A DNA stretch of 64,000 nucleotides from Rhodobacter sp. (GTDB lineage Bacteria > Pseudomonadota > Alphaproteobacteria > Rhodobacterales > Rhodobacteraceae), in the NCBI GenBank assembly GCA_020637595.1, contig JACKKE010000007.1:124001-188000 (forward strand). Direction: 5' to 3'. This document shows, piece after piece, positions 35,464 through 44,094 of this stretch. The notes beneath the pieces are model-generated. The model was given only the letters and a program-made list of their open reading frames with translations, was not told where the DNA came from and searched no databases. The position numbers were made by a program, and so were the translations under genes. Numbering within the stretch: the first letter of the stretch is position 1; each line of letters opens with the position of its first letter.

Positions 35464-36909
35464 TTAGTCGATCCAGCGCACGGCCGTGCGCCGGTTGGCC
35501 TGACGGCCCTCTTCGGTTGCATTGTCTGCGATCGGCTGCGTCGCGCCATAGCCGGCAGCCGTCAGTGCGGCCACCGGCAACCCGCGCATGATCAGCGCCT
35601 CGCGCACCGTGCGGGCGCGCGCAAGGCTCAGCGTCAGGTTGGTCGCATCGCTGCCGGTGCTGTCGGTGTGACCGCCGATTTCCGCCCGCAGACGGGCTTC
35701 GGTCAGGCAGGGGCGCAGCACCGCTGCCAGGGCGTTCACCGCGCGGCGCGCCCGCGCGTCGAGCGCGGCCGAGCCGGTCAGGAAACCGATCCGGTAGTCG
35801 GCCAGGATCGCGTCGGTCTGGACCGGGCAGGTTTCAGCCGTGGGCACGAAATCGAAGGCCGGCACCCAGGCGCCGCGCGAAAACACCTCGTCGCGACCCG
35901 TCACCGGGTGCACGCGCCGTGCGCCCTCGGTCGCGTCCGTCGCCGCCTCGGCCACGGTGATCGTCACGCCAGCGCCCAGATCCTCGGCCAGCGCAGTCCC
36001 CAGCAACGCAATGTCCGACCCGGAACCGAACCCGGCCTCGACCGCGAGACCATCCTCGGTCACCGCCGCATCAAGCGTCTCGACCTGATCCATCCAGCCA
36101 CGCAGCCGGCCCAGCGCCTCGGGGATGCGGCCCGGCTCACCCATCAGGGCACGGCTGGCGTTGTCGTCAACCTCGGGCAGGCCCAGCGCCCCGGCCAGAT
36201 CGGAGGGCACCACCCCCAGCGGCAGCTTGCCGTCGACCCAGGCCCCGCCCGACGCGGTATAGTGCAGCGCGTAATTCGCCGGCGCGCCATCGTCGAGATA
36301 GCTCAGCCCCAGATCGGCCTGATACCCTTCGGGCAGCTGATCGAGCACCGCCCGCGCCGCCTCGCCCTCGGCAGGCGTGCGGGCCACGCCGGCCATCGAC
36401 ATGCGCCGGTCGACCAGCGCCATCGAGCCCTCTTCCAGCATCCGCAGCGCCTGCAGCCCGCGCACCGCTGCATCGCCCCAGGCCGCGTCCGGCGCCCCGG
36501 CGCCCAGCGGCAACTCGCCCGCGCCCAGCGCCGCCAGCGCCTCCTGTGCGAGACGGGTCGGCGCATGGCCCTCGACCACCGGCATGGCCCCGTCGAGCCA
36601 GTTTACGCGCAACGCATAGGGTTGAATCTGCGGCAGCACCTCAAGGTCGTCCTGCACCAGCCGGCGGCCGCGAACGGCGTCGACAGCAGCGATCAGCCGG
36701 TCGTGTTCCCGCGGCCCGTCAGCCAGCCCGGACACCCGGATGTCGCGCCCCGCGACCGAGACCGCGACACCATGAACCGATCCCGCCACGGCCTCCTGCG
36801 CCGCCTCGGTCAGAACGGCCTGCATGTGCGGTGCGTATTCCGCGCGCCCCCACCAGCCCAGCCCGACCACGCAGACACCCAAAACCGCCAGACCTGCACC
36901 CAACCGCAT
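35464..36909 (-). CDS. OmpA-family envelope protein with BON-like repeats
   Basis: A 481-residue protein with an N-terminal membrane anchor (LGAGLAVLGVCVVGLGWWG) and several BON-like segments (for example LTEAAQEAVAGSVHGVAVSVAGRDIRVSG). The C-terminal OmpA peptidoglycan-binding domain starts at about residue 375 (IGFLTGSAALDARARRAVNALA ... IGGHTDSTGSDATNLTLSLARARTV). The domain's conserved Asp and Arg are present. The start is the ATG at 36909 with GGAGG six bases upstream; an upstream TTG lacks such a site. It probably tethers the membrane to peptidoglycan. Confidence 0.85.
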   Translation of the reverse strand: MRLGAGLAVLGVCVVGLGWWGRAEYAPHMQAVLTEAAQEAVAGSVHGVAVSVAGRDIRVSGLADGPREHDRLIAAVDAVRGRRLVQDDLEVLPQIQPYALRVNWLDGAMPVVEGHAPTRLAQEALAALGAGELPLGAGAPDAAWGDAAVRGLQALRMLEEGSMALVDRRMSMAGVARTPAEGEAARAVLDQLPEGYQADLGLSYLDDGAPANYALHYTASGGAWVDGKLPLGVVPSDLAGALGLPEVDDNASRALMGEPGRIPEALGRLRGWMDQVETLDAAVTEDGLAVEAGFGSGSDIALLGTALAEDLGAGVTITVAEAATDATEGARRVHPVTGRDEVFSRGAWVPAFDFVPTAETCPVQTDAILADYRIGFLTGSAALDARARRAVNALAAVLRPCLTEARLRAEIGGHTDSTGSDATNLTLSLARARTVREALIMRGLPVAALTAAGYGATQPIADNATEEGRQANRRTAVRWID

Positions 36910-37005
36910 GGCGAACCTCCGTCGCTCGTCCTCGTTGATCAAGGCCTAGCACAGTCTGCGCGATCCGCCAATTCGCCGCGTCGCGGCAGCGGGCCGGCGG
37001 TCCGA

Positions 37006-38529
37006 TCAGCTTTGCAGCATGGACCAGCGTTCGATCAGATCCTGTTGCAGGGTGCGCGCCCGGGCGGTGAAGGTCCGCGTGCCGGCCGGGCGTTCCCGGT
37101 CGTCGTCGCGGATCGCCCGGCGGCGCGTCATGTCGGCGCTGACGATCGAAAACACGATCGGCCGGCCGCCCTGCCGATGCGCATAGCCGGTGAGGGCGGA
37201 CACGAAATTCAGGGTGCCGGTCTTCGCCTGCACCGAGACCGGATGCTGGCGCAATTCGCGCCCCTGCGGATCACGCATCGGATGATCGCGCAGCAGGTCC
37301 GGCAGAATCCCCTCGCGCCGAGCACTGAGCATGTATTGGGCCATCGCCCGGGCCGAAACGCGCGAGCCGTCGCCCAGCCCCGAATGGTCGATGAAACCGA
37401 GCCCCTGCGCCCCGTGGCGCTGCGCCACCCAGGCATTCATCCGCTCGGCCGAGGGTTCGAGCGTGCGCATCCGTGCCCCGGCGCTAATCGAGGCCGACAA
37501 GCCGACGCATTCGGCGGTGAGGTTGGTGGAATAGCGCAGCATGCCGCGCAGGACGCCGGGCAAGGTTTCGGAATGGTGCTCGGCCAGCACCTCGCCCGCG
37601 CCGGGGTTGCCGCTGCGCGGGGCCGGCAACCGGCAGCCGCGCGCCTGCATCAGGGCGCGAAACACGTCGCCGGCATAGAGCGCCGGACGCCGCACCGGCA
37701 GCCAGCGCGAGCCCGAACTGCCCAGCGCGCTGGCGGCCACTGTCCAGTGCTCGCTATCGCTGCGCAGATCATGGGTATAGACTGGCAGATCGCGGGTGAC
37801 GGCGCTGATGTCGATCACCGAAACCCGCGGGATCTCCCGGTCCGAGCGGGCATCCATCGACAGAGCGGCGCGGCCGTTCTGGACCTCCCAGACAAAGTTC
37901 ACCCGGTTGAAGTTCAGGTTGATCCCCGACACCGCCGGGTTATAGCCCGCCTGCTCGGGCTGGGCGCTGTCGATCTGGCGGATTTCCGGCAAGGCGCCGT
38001 CATCGACCAGGAACCGCCCCTCGACCCGCCGCAGGCCGCGTTCGATCAGGGCATTGGCCAGCCGCGCCAGATCGTCGGTCTGCAAGACCGGGTCGCCGCC
38101 GCCGCGCAGGATCAGGTCGCCGGTCAGCGTCCCGCCCGAGATCGTGCCGCGCGCCTCGACCCGGGTGACAAAGCGGTGCTCGCTGCCCAAGGTGGTCAGC
38201 GCATACATCGCCGTCACGGCCTTGGCCGTGCTGGCCGGCGGCAGGCGCAGGTCGGCGCGGTGCTCCTCGATGATCGCCCCGGTTTCGGCATCAAGGGCGA
38301 TCAACGCCGTCTCGCCACCGACACCGGACCGGGCCAGCAGATCGTCCAGCCCCGCCAGACCCGCCCCTCCGCCAGCACGCGCCGGAACGGTCAGGGCCTC
38401 CAGCCCGTCAGGCCGGGCAGGCGGCAAAAGCGAACGGCTGGGTGCATTGGCCAGAACCGGGCCGGCGGCGCTCGCCAGCATCGCGGCCAACAGGTTGCGG
38501 CGGCTTAATACGCTGCGGTCCAAAGACAT
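37006..38529 (-). CDS. dacB: D-alanyl-D-alanine carboxypeptidase/endopeptidase (PBP4, S13 family)
   Basis: A periplasmic penicillin-binding protein of 507 residues that trims or cuts peptidoglycan cross-links. The N-terminus has a signal sequence with a twin Arg (LSRRNLLAAMLASAAGPVLANA). The three active-site motifs of family S13 are present: S100-T-A-K103 (PPASTAKAVTAMY), S-T-N in RYSTNLTAE and K-T-G in VQAKTGTLNF. The large insert between the first two motifs is typical of PBP4. It lies 136 bp downstream of nadD on the same strand. Confidence 0.93.
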   Translation of the reverse strand: MSLDRSVLSRRNLLAAMLASAAGPVLANAPSRSLLPPARPDGLEALTVPARAGGGAGLAGLDDLLARSGVGGETALIALDAETGAIIEEHRADLRLPPASTAKAVTAMYALTTLGSEHRFVTRVEARGTISGGTLTGDLILRGGGDPVLQTDDLARLANALIERGLRRVEGRFLVDDGALPEIRQIDSAQPEQAGYNPAVSGINLNFNRVNFVWEVQNGRAALSMDARSDREIPRVSVIDISAVTRDLPVYTHDLRSDSEHWTVAASALGSSGSRWLPVRRPALYAGDVFRALMQARGCRLPAPRSGNPGAGEVLAEHHSETLPGVLRGMLRYSTNLTAECVGLSASISAGARMRTLEPSAERMNAWVAQRHGAQGLGFIDHSGLGDGSRVSARAMAQYMLSARREGILPDLLRDHPMRDPQGRELRQHPVSVQAKTGTLNFVSALTGYAHRQGGRPIVFSIVSADMTRRRAIRDDDRERPAGTRTFTARARTLQQDLIERWSMLQS

Positions 38530-38665
38530 TTCAAAACCCTGACGTCACACAATCGTTGGTCACGCCCTCCGGCAACCAGCTTTGGGCGGCCAGGGGACAG
38601 CTTACAGAAAATTCACATGGAAAAACCGGAAAATTCGCGGCAAAGGCTGGGTTTTCGCGCGGTAT

Positions 38666-39259
38666 TCATGGGGCATCGCGAACCGCGCGCAGCGCCGTCG
38701 AGGACTCGGGCCGCATCGGCATGTCCAGATAGACCCAGGCCGGCGGCCCCTTGCGGCCCAGCCCGCGCGCCGCCCCCGGCGCCAGCCGCTCGCGGTCGAA
38801 ACGCCGCGCCGCCGGGCTGCACAGCGCCGCCAGCCGCTGCCCGGGACGGGCCAGAACGGCGACCGGCACGCGCGCCAGAATCGACGGCCAGCGGTCCCAT
38901 TTGTGAAACCCGGCCAGGTTGTCCGCCCCCATCAGCCAGACGAACCGCACACCCGGATAGGCCCGCTGCAGCGCCGCCAGCGTGTCGGCGGTGGCGCGGG
39001 TGCCCAGATGCGCCTCGAGATCGGTGATGCGCACCCGCGGATGGTGCATGATCGCGCGCGAAGCTGCCATGCGCCGCGCGAGCGGCGCCGGCGCATGGGC
39101 CTTGATCGGGTTGCCGGGGCTGACCAGCCACCAGACCCAGTCCAGATCCAGCCGCTTCATCGCCTCGCGTGTCAGGTGCACATGCCCGGCATGGGGCGGA
39201 TCAAACGACCCCCCCAGCAATCCGACCACCTGTCCCGGTTTCGCCCAGGGGCGCCCCAT
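38666..39259 (-). CDS. nadD: Nicotinate-nucleotide adenylyltransferase
   Basis: NadD converts nicotinate mononucleotide and ATP to deamido-NAD in NAD biosynthesis. The 197-residue protein has the nucleotidyltransferase signature GLLGGSFDPPHAGHVHLT (G17-S-F-D, H23-x-x-H26), the WLVSPGNPIK loop and a C-terminal ESSTALR, the counterpart of ISSTxIR in the family. I chose MGRPWAKPGQ; the open frame extends upstream through unrelated sequence. dacB follows. No rsfS (the usual neighbour in other proteobacteria) is adjacent. Confidence 0.92.
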   Translation of the reverse strand: MGRPWAKPGQVVGLLGGSFDPPHAGHVHLTREAMKRLDLDWVWWLVSPGNPIKAHAPAPLARRMAASRAIMHHPRVRITDLEAHLGTRATADTLAALQRAYPGVRFVWLMGADNLAGFHKWDRWPSILARVPVAVLARPGQRLAALCSPAARRFDRERLAPGAARGLGRKGPPAWVYLDMPMRPESSTALRAVRDAP

Positions 39260-39324
39260 CCTGTTCACTCCCGCGTGATGCGCGCGGCAGATTGCACGGG
39301 AATGCATCCGAGGCCAAGGGGCCA

Positions 39325-39365
39325 ACGCCGTTTCCAAACGGCGTCACGCGGCGTCGACGCCGCGT
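39325..39365. repeat. Two adjacent palindromes between mttB-like gene and nadD
   Basis: ACGCCGTTT-CC-AAACGGCGT (39325-39344) and the 20-bp perfect palindrome ACGCGGCGTCGACGCCGCGT (39346-39365) lie back to back just after the mttB-like stop. They may end that transcript on the minus strand, though no U tract is present. Confidence 0.7.
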
Positions 39366-39372
39366 GCTCCGC

Positions 39373-40914
39373 TCAATACCACTGGTCAGCGACAGCCGAC
39401 TTGCGCCGCGCCATGAATTCGCGCAGCGCCTCGTCGGTGCCCGGATCCAGATCCGGCGCCTGGTATTCGGCCAGCTGCTTCTTCCACAACCGGTTGGCGC
39501 GGGTCGCGCTGTCCTCGCCGCCGGCCTGCTGCCATTTCTCGAAGGGCTCGTTGTCGCTCAACGCGCTGTCCCAGAAGGCGGTTTCGTAATTCGCAAGCGT
39601 ATGCTGGCAGCCAAAGAAATGGTTGCCCGGCCCGACCTCGGCAAAGGCATCGACCGCCAGCGCGTTGTCGTCGACCTCGACCCCCCTGAGATAGGCGTGC
39701 ATCGCCCCGCACAGATCCGCGTCGAGGACGAATTTCTCATAGGACATCGACAAGAGGCCATCGAGGAACCCGGCCGAGTGCAGCACATAGTTCGCCCCGC
39801 ATTGCACGGCGGCAAGCATCGACATCGTGCCCTCCATCATCGCCTGGGCATCGGGCAGCTTCGAGTTGGTGAAATTGCCCGAGCATCTGAGCGGCAGGTT
39901 CAGCCGCCGCGCCAGTTGGCCGATGACCATGCTGCCGATCGCCGGCTCGGGCGTGCCGAAGGTGGGCGAGCCCGAACGTAGCGACATCGAGGACAGGAAA
40001 TTGCCGAACACCACCGGCGCTCCGGGGCGTTCCAGCTGGATCAGCGCGCAGCCGGCCATCGTTTCCGCCAGCGACTGGGCAATGGCCCCCGCCGAGGTCA
40101 CCGGCCCCATCGCGCCCCCCAGGATAAAGGGCACCAGCACCGTGCCCTGCCCCGCACGGGCATAGGCGCGCATCCCCTTGGTCATCGTCCCGTCCCAGAC
40201 CAGCGGCGAGTTCACGTTGAAATTGCCCATGATCACGCAATTCTCGTCGGCGAATTCGGCGCCAAAGAGGATGCGGGCCATCTCGATGCTGTCTTCGGCC
40301 CGGTCCTCGGCGGTGACGGACCCCAGAAAGGCGCGGTCGGAATACTTGATATGGGCATAGACCATGTCGAGGTGTCGCTTGTTCACCGCGATGTCGGTCG
40401 GCTCGCAGATCGTGCCGCCGGAATGGTGCAGCCAGGGACATGACTGCGCAAGTTTCACGAAATTCTCGAAATCCTCGAGCGTGCCGAACCGCCGCCCGCG
40501 GTCGAGATCCATCACGAAGGGGCTGCCATAGGCGGGGGCAAAGACCACATTGCGCCCACCGATCCGCACCGCATTCGCCGGGTTGCGCGCGTGCTGGGTG
40601 AATTCGGCCGGAGCGGTCCGCAGGATCTCGCGCAGCATGCCGGGCTCAAACCGCACGCGCACCCCGTCGACCCGCGCCCCTGCCTTCTTCCACAGCGCCA
40701 GCGCCTCCTCATCGTCGCGGAAATCAATGCCCGTCTCGGCCAGGATCCGGTCGGCGGCGGCCTCGATGCGCTGCAGGCTTTCCTCGCCCAACACGTCATA
40801 GGTGGGGATGTTGCGCACGATATAGGGCGCGGCACGGCCCGGGCGGGCGGTGCTGCGCTCGGCGCGGCGGGCGGCGCGGCCGGAACGGGCGCGGGTGGGT
40901 TCGGCAAGGGTCAT
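39373..40914 (-). CDS. MttB-superfamily (trimethylamine methyltransferase-like) protein, non-pyrrolysine
   Basis: MttB-superfamily enzymes move a methyl group from a quaternary or tertiary amine (trimethylamine, glycine betaine, proline betaine, carnitine) to a corrinoid protein. The 513-residue protein reads through without an in-frame amber codon, so it is a non-pyrrolysine member like the glycine betaine methyltransferase MtgB. Family stretches include SGGTICEPTDIAVNKRHLDM and VFAPAYGSPFVMDLDRGRRFG. The start at MTLAEPT is supported by similarity; the basic first 30 residues are variable. A LysR gene lies upstream on the same strand and a DgcA/StcD-type demethylase beyond it. The partner corrinoid protein is not in the window. 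Confidence 0.85.
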   Translation of the reverse strand: MTLAEPTRARSGRAARRAERSTARPGRAAPYIVRNIPTYDVLGEESLQRIEAAADRILAETGIDFRDDEEALALWKKAGARVDGVRVRFEPGMLREILRTAPAEFTQHARNPANAVRIGGRNVVFAPAYGSPFVMDLDRGRRFGTLEDFENFVKLAQSCPWLHHSGGTICEPTDIAVNKRHLDMVYAHIKYSDRAFLGSVTAEDRAEDSIEMARILFGAEFADENCVIMGNFNVNSPLVWDGTMTKGMRAYARAGQGTVLVPFILGGAMGPVTSAGAIAQSLAETMAGCALIQLERPGAPVVFGNFLSSMSLRSGSPTFGTPEPAIGSMVIGQLARRLNLPLRCSGNFTNSKLPDAQAMMEGTMSMLAAVQCGANYVLHSAGFLDGLLSMSYEKFVLDADLCGAMHAYLRGVEVDDNALAVDAFAEVGPGNHFFGCQHTLANYETAFWDSALSDNEPFEKWQQAGGEDSATRANRLWKKQLAEYQAPDLDPGTDEALREFMARRKSAVADQWY

Positions 40915-41018
40915 TGTGGTCCTGCGTTGGTCGGAAACGATACCGGGATCGGGGAACGGTAAACCGCCCGCCCGCGGCTGTGACGCGCATAAATTGGGTC
41001 GCGATGAATGAGTTTTGC

Positions 41019-41915
41019 TTATGCCTGTTCCGCGCCGAAAGCCGTCACCAGCCACTCGATGAAGTCGCGCGCGGCCCGCGACGGCGTGCGCGACACCGGC
41101 ACCAGCAGCAGGTTCGCTTCCTCCGGCACCACCTCCGCCGCGCCCAGCCGGACCAGCCGGCCGTCCTCGAGCATCGGGCCGACCAGCGCCTGCCAGCCCA
41201 GCGCAACCCCCTCGCCCGCCATCGCGGAATAAATCGCGTCCGAGTATTGGCTGAAGCGCAGCGCGCTGGGCTGCGACAGCGGCGGCAGGCCCGCCAGATG
41301 CGCCCATTTCTTCCAGCTCAGCCACGACGGATCGATCCATTCGCATCCGATCAGCGGCAGTGCGGTCAGCGGTTTCCCCTCGTCCGCGAGGGCCGGGGCG
41401 CAGACCGGGAACACCCGTTCCGGCAGGGCCGCAAGGCACCGCGCGCCGTCAAAGGGCGGTTTTCCGAAGTGGATCAGCACGTCGATCGTGTCACGCCGGA
41501 TGTCAAAGCCCGAATCCTGCGACACCAGCCGCAGCTGAACGTCGGGGTAGGCGGCGCGAAACGCCGGCAGTCGTGGCAACAGCCAGAAATGCGTGAAGGC
41601 CAGCGTCGCGCCCACGGTCACGGTTTTCTGCTGCTGCGGCCGGCGCAGCATGTCGAGCGCCTCGGCCACCTGGTCGAAGGCGTCGGTCAGGGTGCGCGCC
41701 AGCATCGCCCCCGCGGGGGTCAGTTCGACCTTGCGGTGGCCACGCAGGAACAGGGGGGTGTTGAGGTCGGCCTCGAGCAGCTTGATCTGCCTTGAGACGG
41801 CAGCCTGGGTCACGCCCAGTTCCTCGGCCGCGCGGGTAAAGCCCTTGAGGCGCGCTGCCGCCTCGAAGGTTGCCAGCGCCCCGAGCGACGAAACCGAGCG
41901 TCTGAACCCCGCCAT
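41019..41915 (-). CDS. LysR-family regulator (GcvA-like)
   Basis: A 298-residue transcription factor. The N-terminal winged helix is clear (LGALATFEAAARLKGFTRAAEELGVTQAAVSRQIKLLEADL), followed by the effector-binding domain (VTVGATLAFTHFWLLPRLPAFRAAYPDVQLRLV) of the GcvA/AmpR type. It lies between the mttB-like gene (same strand, 104 bp downstream) and the divergent demethylase gene (107 bp away), so it probably controls one or both in response to a methylated amine. I chose the ATG at 41915; upstream TTG/ATG options would add up to seven residues. Confidence 0.92.
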   Translation of the reverse strand: MAGFRRSVSSLGALATFEAAARLKGFTRAAEELGVTQAAVSRQIKLLEADLNTPLFLRGHRKVELTPAGAMLARTLTDAFDQVAEALDMLRRPQQQKTVTVGATLAFTHFWLLPRLPAFRAAYPDVQLRLVSQDSGFDIRRDTIDVLIHFGKPPFDGARCLAALPERVFPVCAPALADEGKPLTALPLIGCEWIDPSWLSWKKWAHLAGLPPLSQPSALRFSQYSDAIYSAMAGEGVALGWQALVGPMLEDGRLVRLGAAEVVPEEANLLLVPVSRTPSRAARDFIEWLVTAFGAEQA

Positions 41916-42021
41916 GCCATGCCCATCCATAAACAAGGATCATGCCAATCTGGCCCAGATTTCCGGTTGTGGAAAGCCCTCTCGGCGGGTCACTCTGGGG
42001 CGCAACCACGTGGAAATCCCA

Positions 42022-44058
42022 ATGTCGACCGATCCCCTGCTGCAGCCCTACCGCCTCAAGCACCTGGTGCTGAAGAACCGTATCTTCATCTCGTCGCACG
42101 AGCCCGCCTATCCCGAGGACGGGATGCCCAAGGGCCGCTATCGCGCCTATCACGTCGAACGCGCCAAGGGAGGCGTCGCGCTGACGATGACCGCGGGTTC
42201 GGCCAGCGTGTCGCGCGACAGCCCGCCGGTGTTCAACAACATCCTCGCCTGGAAGGACGAGGTGGTGCCGCACGTCCGCGAGATGACCGACGCGGTGCAC
42301 GAACACGGCTGCGCGATCATGATCCAGCTCACCCACCTGGGCCGGCGCACCCGCTGGGACAAGGGCGACTGGCTGCCGGTCCTGTCCCCCAGCCACGAAC
42401 GCGAACCCGCCCACCGCGCCTTCACCAAGAAGATGGAGGATTGGGACATCGCGCGGGTGATCCGCGACTTTGCCGACGCCGCCGAGCGGATGAAGGCGGG
42501 GGGCATGGATGGGGTCGAGTTCGAGTGTTACGGCCATCTGATGGACCAGTTCATCTCGCCGCTGACGAACCAGCTGGATGCGCCCTGGGGCGGCGATCTG
42601 GACGCGCGCATGGCGTTTCCGCTGGCGGTGCTCAAGGCCTGCCGCGAGCGGGTGGGCGACGATTTTCTGCTGGGCGTGCGCTATGTCGCGGACGAGCGCC
42701 TGCCCGGCGGGGTCGATGCCGGCGAGGGGATCGAGGTCGGCCGGCGATTCAAGCAGTCGGGGTTGGCAGATTTCCTCAACGTGATCCGCGGCCATATCGA
42801 CACTGACCCGGGGCTGACCGACGTGATCCCGATCCAGGGCATGCCGGCCTCGCCGCATCTCGACTTTGCCGGCGCGGTGCGCGCGGCGGTGGAATTCCCG
42901 ATCTTTCACGCCGCCCGCGTGCCCGATGTCGCCACCGCGCGCCACGCGATCGCCAGCGGCAAGGTCGACATGATCGGCATGACCCGCGCGCATCTGACCG
43001 AACCACATCTGGTGCGCCGGATCGTCGAGAAGCAGGAAGACCGCATCCGCCCCTGCGTCGGCGCGAATTACTGTCTGGACCGGATCTATCAGGGGGGCAT
43101 GGCCTTTTGCATCCACAACGCGGCATCCGGCCGCGAGGAAACCCTGCCGCAGGAGATCCCCCCCGCACCCGCGCGCAAGAAGGTGGTCATCGTCGGCGCC
43201 GGCCCCGGCGGGCTGGAGGCCGCGCGCGTCGCCGGCCTGCGCGGCCATGACGTGACCGTGTTCGAGGCCGCCGACCAGCCCGGCGGCCAGATCCGCCTGA
43301 CCGCCCAGAGCCCGAGAAAAAGGGAGATGATGGGAATCATCGACTGGCGCATGGCGGAATGTTCGCAGGCAGGGGTTAAATTTCGGTTCAACACCTATGC
43401 CGAGGCAGCCGACGTCGTGGCCGAAACCCCCGATATCGTGCTGATCGCCACCGGCGGCCTGCCCTTTACCGACGTGCTCGAGACCGGCAACGATCTGGTG
43501 GTGTCGGCCTGGGACATCCTGTCAGGCGAGGTGAAGCCAGGGCAGAATGTGCTGGTGTTCGACGATGCCGGCGACCATGCCGGCATGCAAGCCGCAGAAA
43601 TGATTGCCGAAACCGGTGCGCATGTCGAGGTGATGACCCCCGACCGGACCTTTGCCCCGGAGGTCATGGGGATGAACCTGGTGCCCTATATGCGCGCCAT
43701 GCAGCGCCGGGACGTGACCTTTACCGTGACCTGGCGGCTGAAATCCGTGCACCGCGACGGGAATGCCCTGCGTGCGGTGGTGGGGTCGGATTACGGTGAC
43801 ATGGTGCGCGAACGCCGGGTTGATCAGGTCGTGGTGAACCACGGCACGCGGCCGCTGGACGCGCTCTATTTCGACCTCAAGCCGCTGTCGGTGAACCTCG
43901 GCGCGCTGGATCACGAGGCGCTGGTGGCGCAGCAGCCGCAGGCGCTGCGGTCCAACCCCGACGGGCAATTCCAGCTGTGGCGGATCGGCGATGCCGTGGC
44001 GTCGCGCAACACCCATGCGGCAATCCTCGATGCGCTCAGACTGATGGTGGTGCACTGA
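42022..44058 (+). CDS. DgcA/StcD-type N-methyl amine demethylase (trimethylamine dehydrogenase family)
   Basis: A 678-residue flavo-iron-sulfur enzyme. Residues 1 to about 340 form an old-yellow-enzyme TIM barrel (MIQLTHLGRRTRWDKGDWLPVLSPS; YGHLMDQFISPLTNQ). From 385 on there is a dinucleotide-binding half (KKVVIVGAGPGGLEAARVAG). In between lies the cluster region with C345, C351 and C363, and an Ala at 348 where trimethylamine dehydrogenase has a fourth Cys. The closest characterised relatives I recognise are DgcA (dimethylglycine demethylation, Pseudomonas) and StcD (N-methylproline demethylation, Sinorhizobium). The substrate is probably an N-methylated amine made after the first demethylation by the MttB-like enzyme. 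It is divergent from the LysR gene. Confidence 0.87.
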   Translation: MSTDPLLQPYRLKHLVLKNRIFISSHEPAYPEDGMPKGRYRAYHVERAKGGVALTMTAGSASVSRDSPPVFNNILAWKDEVVPHVREMTDAVHEHGCAIMIQLTHLGRRTRWDKGDWLPVLSPSHEREPAHRAFTKKMEDWDIARVIRDFADAAERMKAGGMDGVEFECYGHLMDQFISPLTNQLDAPWGGDLDARMAFPLAVLKACRERVGDDFLLGVRYVADERLPGGVDAGEGIEVGRRFKQSGLADFLNVIRGHIDTDPGLTDVIPIQGMPASPHLDFAGAVRAAVEFPIFHAARVPDVATARHAIASGKVDMIGMTRAHLTEPHLVRRIVEKQEDRIRPCVGANYCLDRIYQGGMAFCIHNAASGREETLPQEIPPAPARKKVVIVGAGPGGLEAARVAGLRGHDVTVFEAADQPGGQIRLTAQSPRKREMMGIIDWRMAECSQAGVKFRFNTYAEAADVVAETPDIVLIATGGLPFTDVLETGNDLVVSAWDILSGEVKPGQNVLVFDDAGDHAGMQAAEMIAETGAHVEVMTPDRTFAPEVMGMNLVPYMRAMQRRDVTFTVTWRLKSVHRDGNALRAVVGSDYGDMVRERRVDQVVVNHGTRPLDALYFDLKPLSVNLGALDHEALVAQQPQALRSNPDGQFQLWRIGDAVASRNTHAAILDALRLMVVH

Positions 44059-44094
44059 CGCAAAAATAGGGGCGCCACCGGGCGCCCCTTGATT

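Noticed and set aside
35461..38508. 1015-codon ORF antisense to the OmpA-like and dacB genes
   Set aside because: It mirrors two well-supported genes, is Arg/His/Gln/Pro rich and matches no family; long antisense frames are expected at this GC content.
40914..41439. 175-residue N-terminal extension of the mttB-like frame
   Set aside because: The upstream frame overlaps the LysR gene and the promoter region; MttB similarity begins after MTLAEPT.
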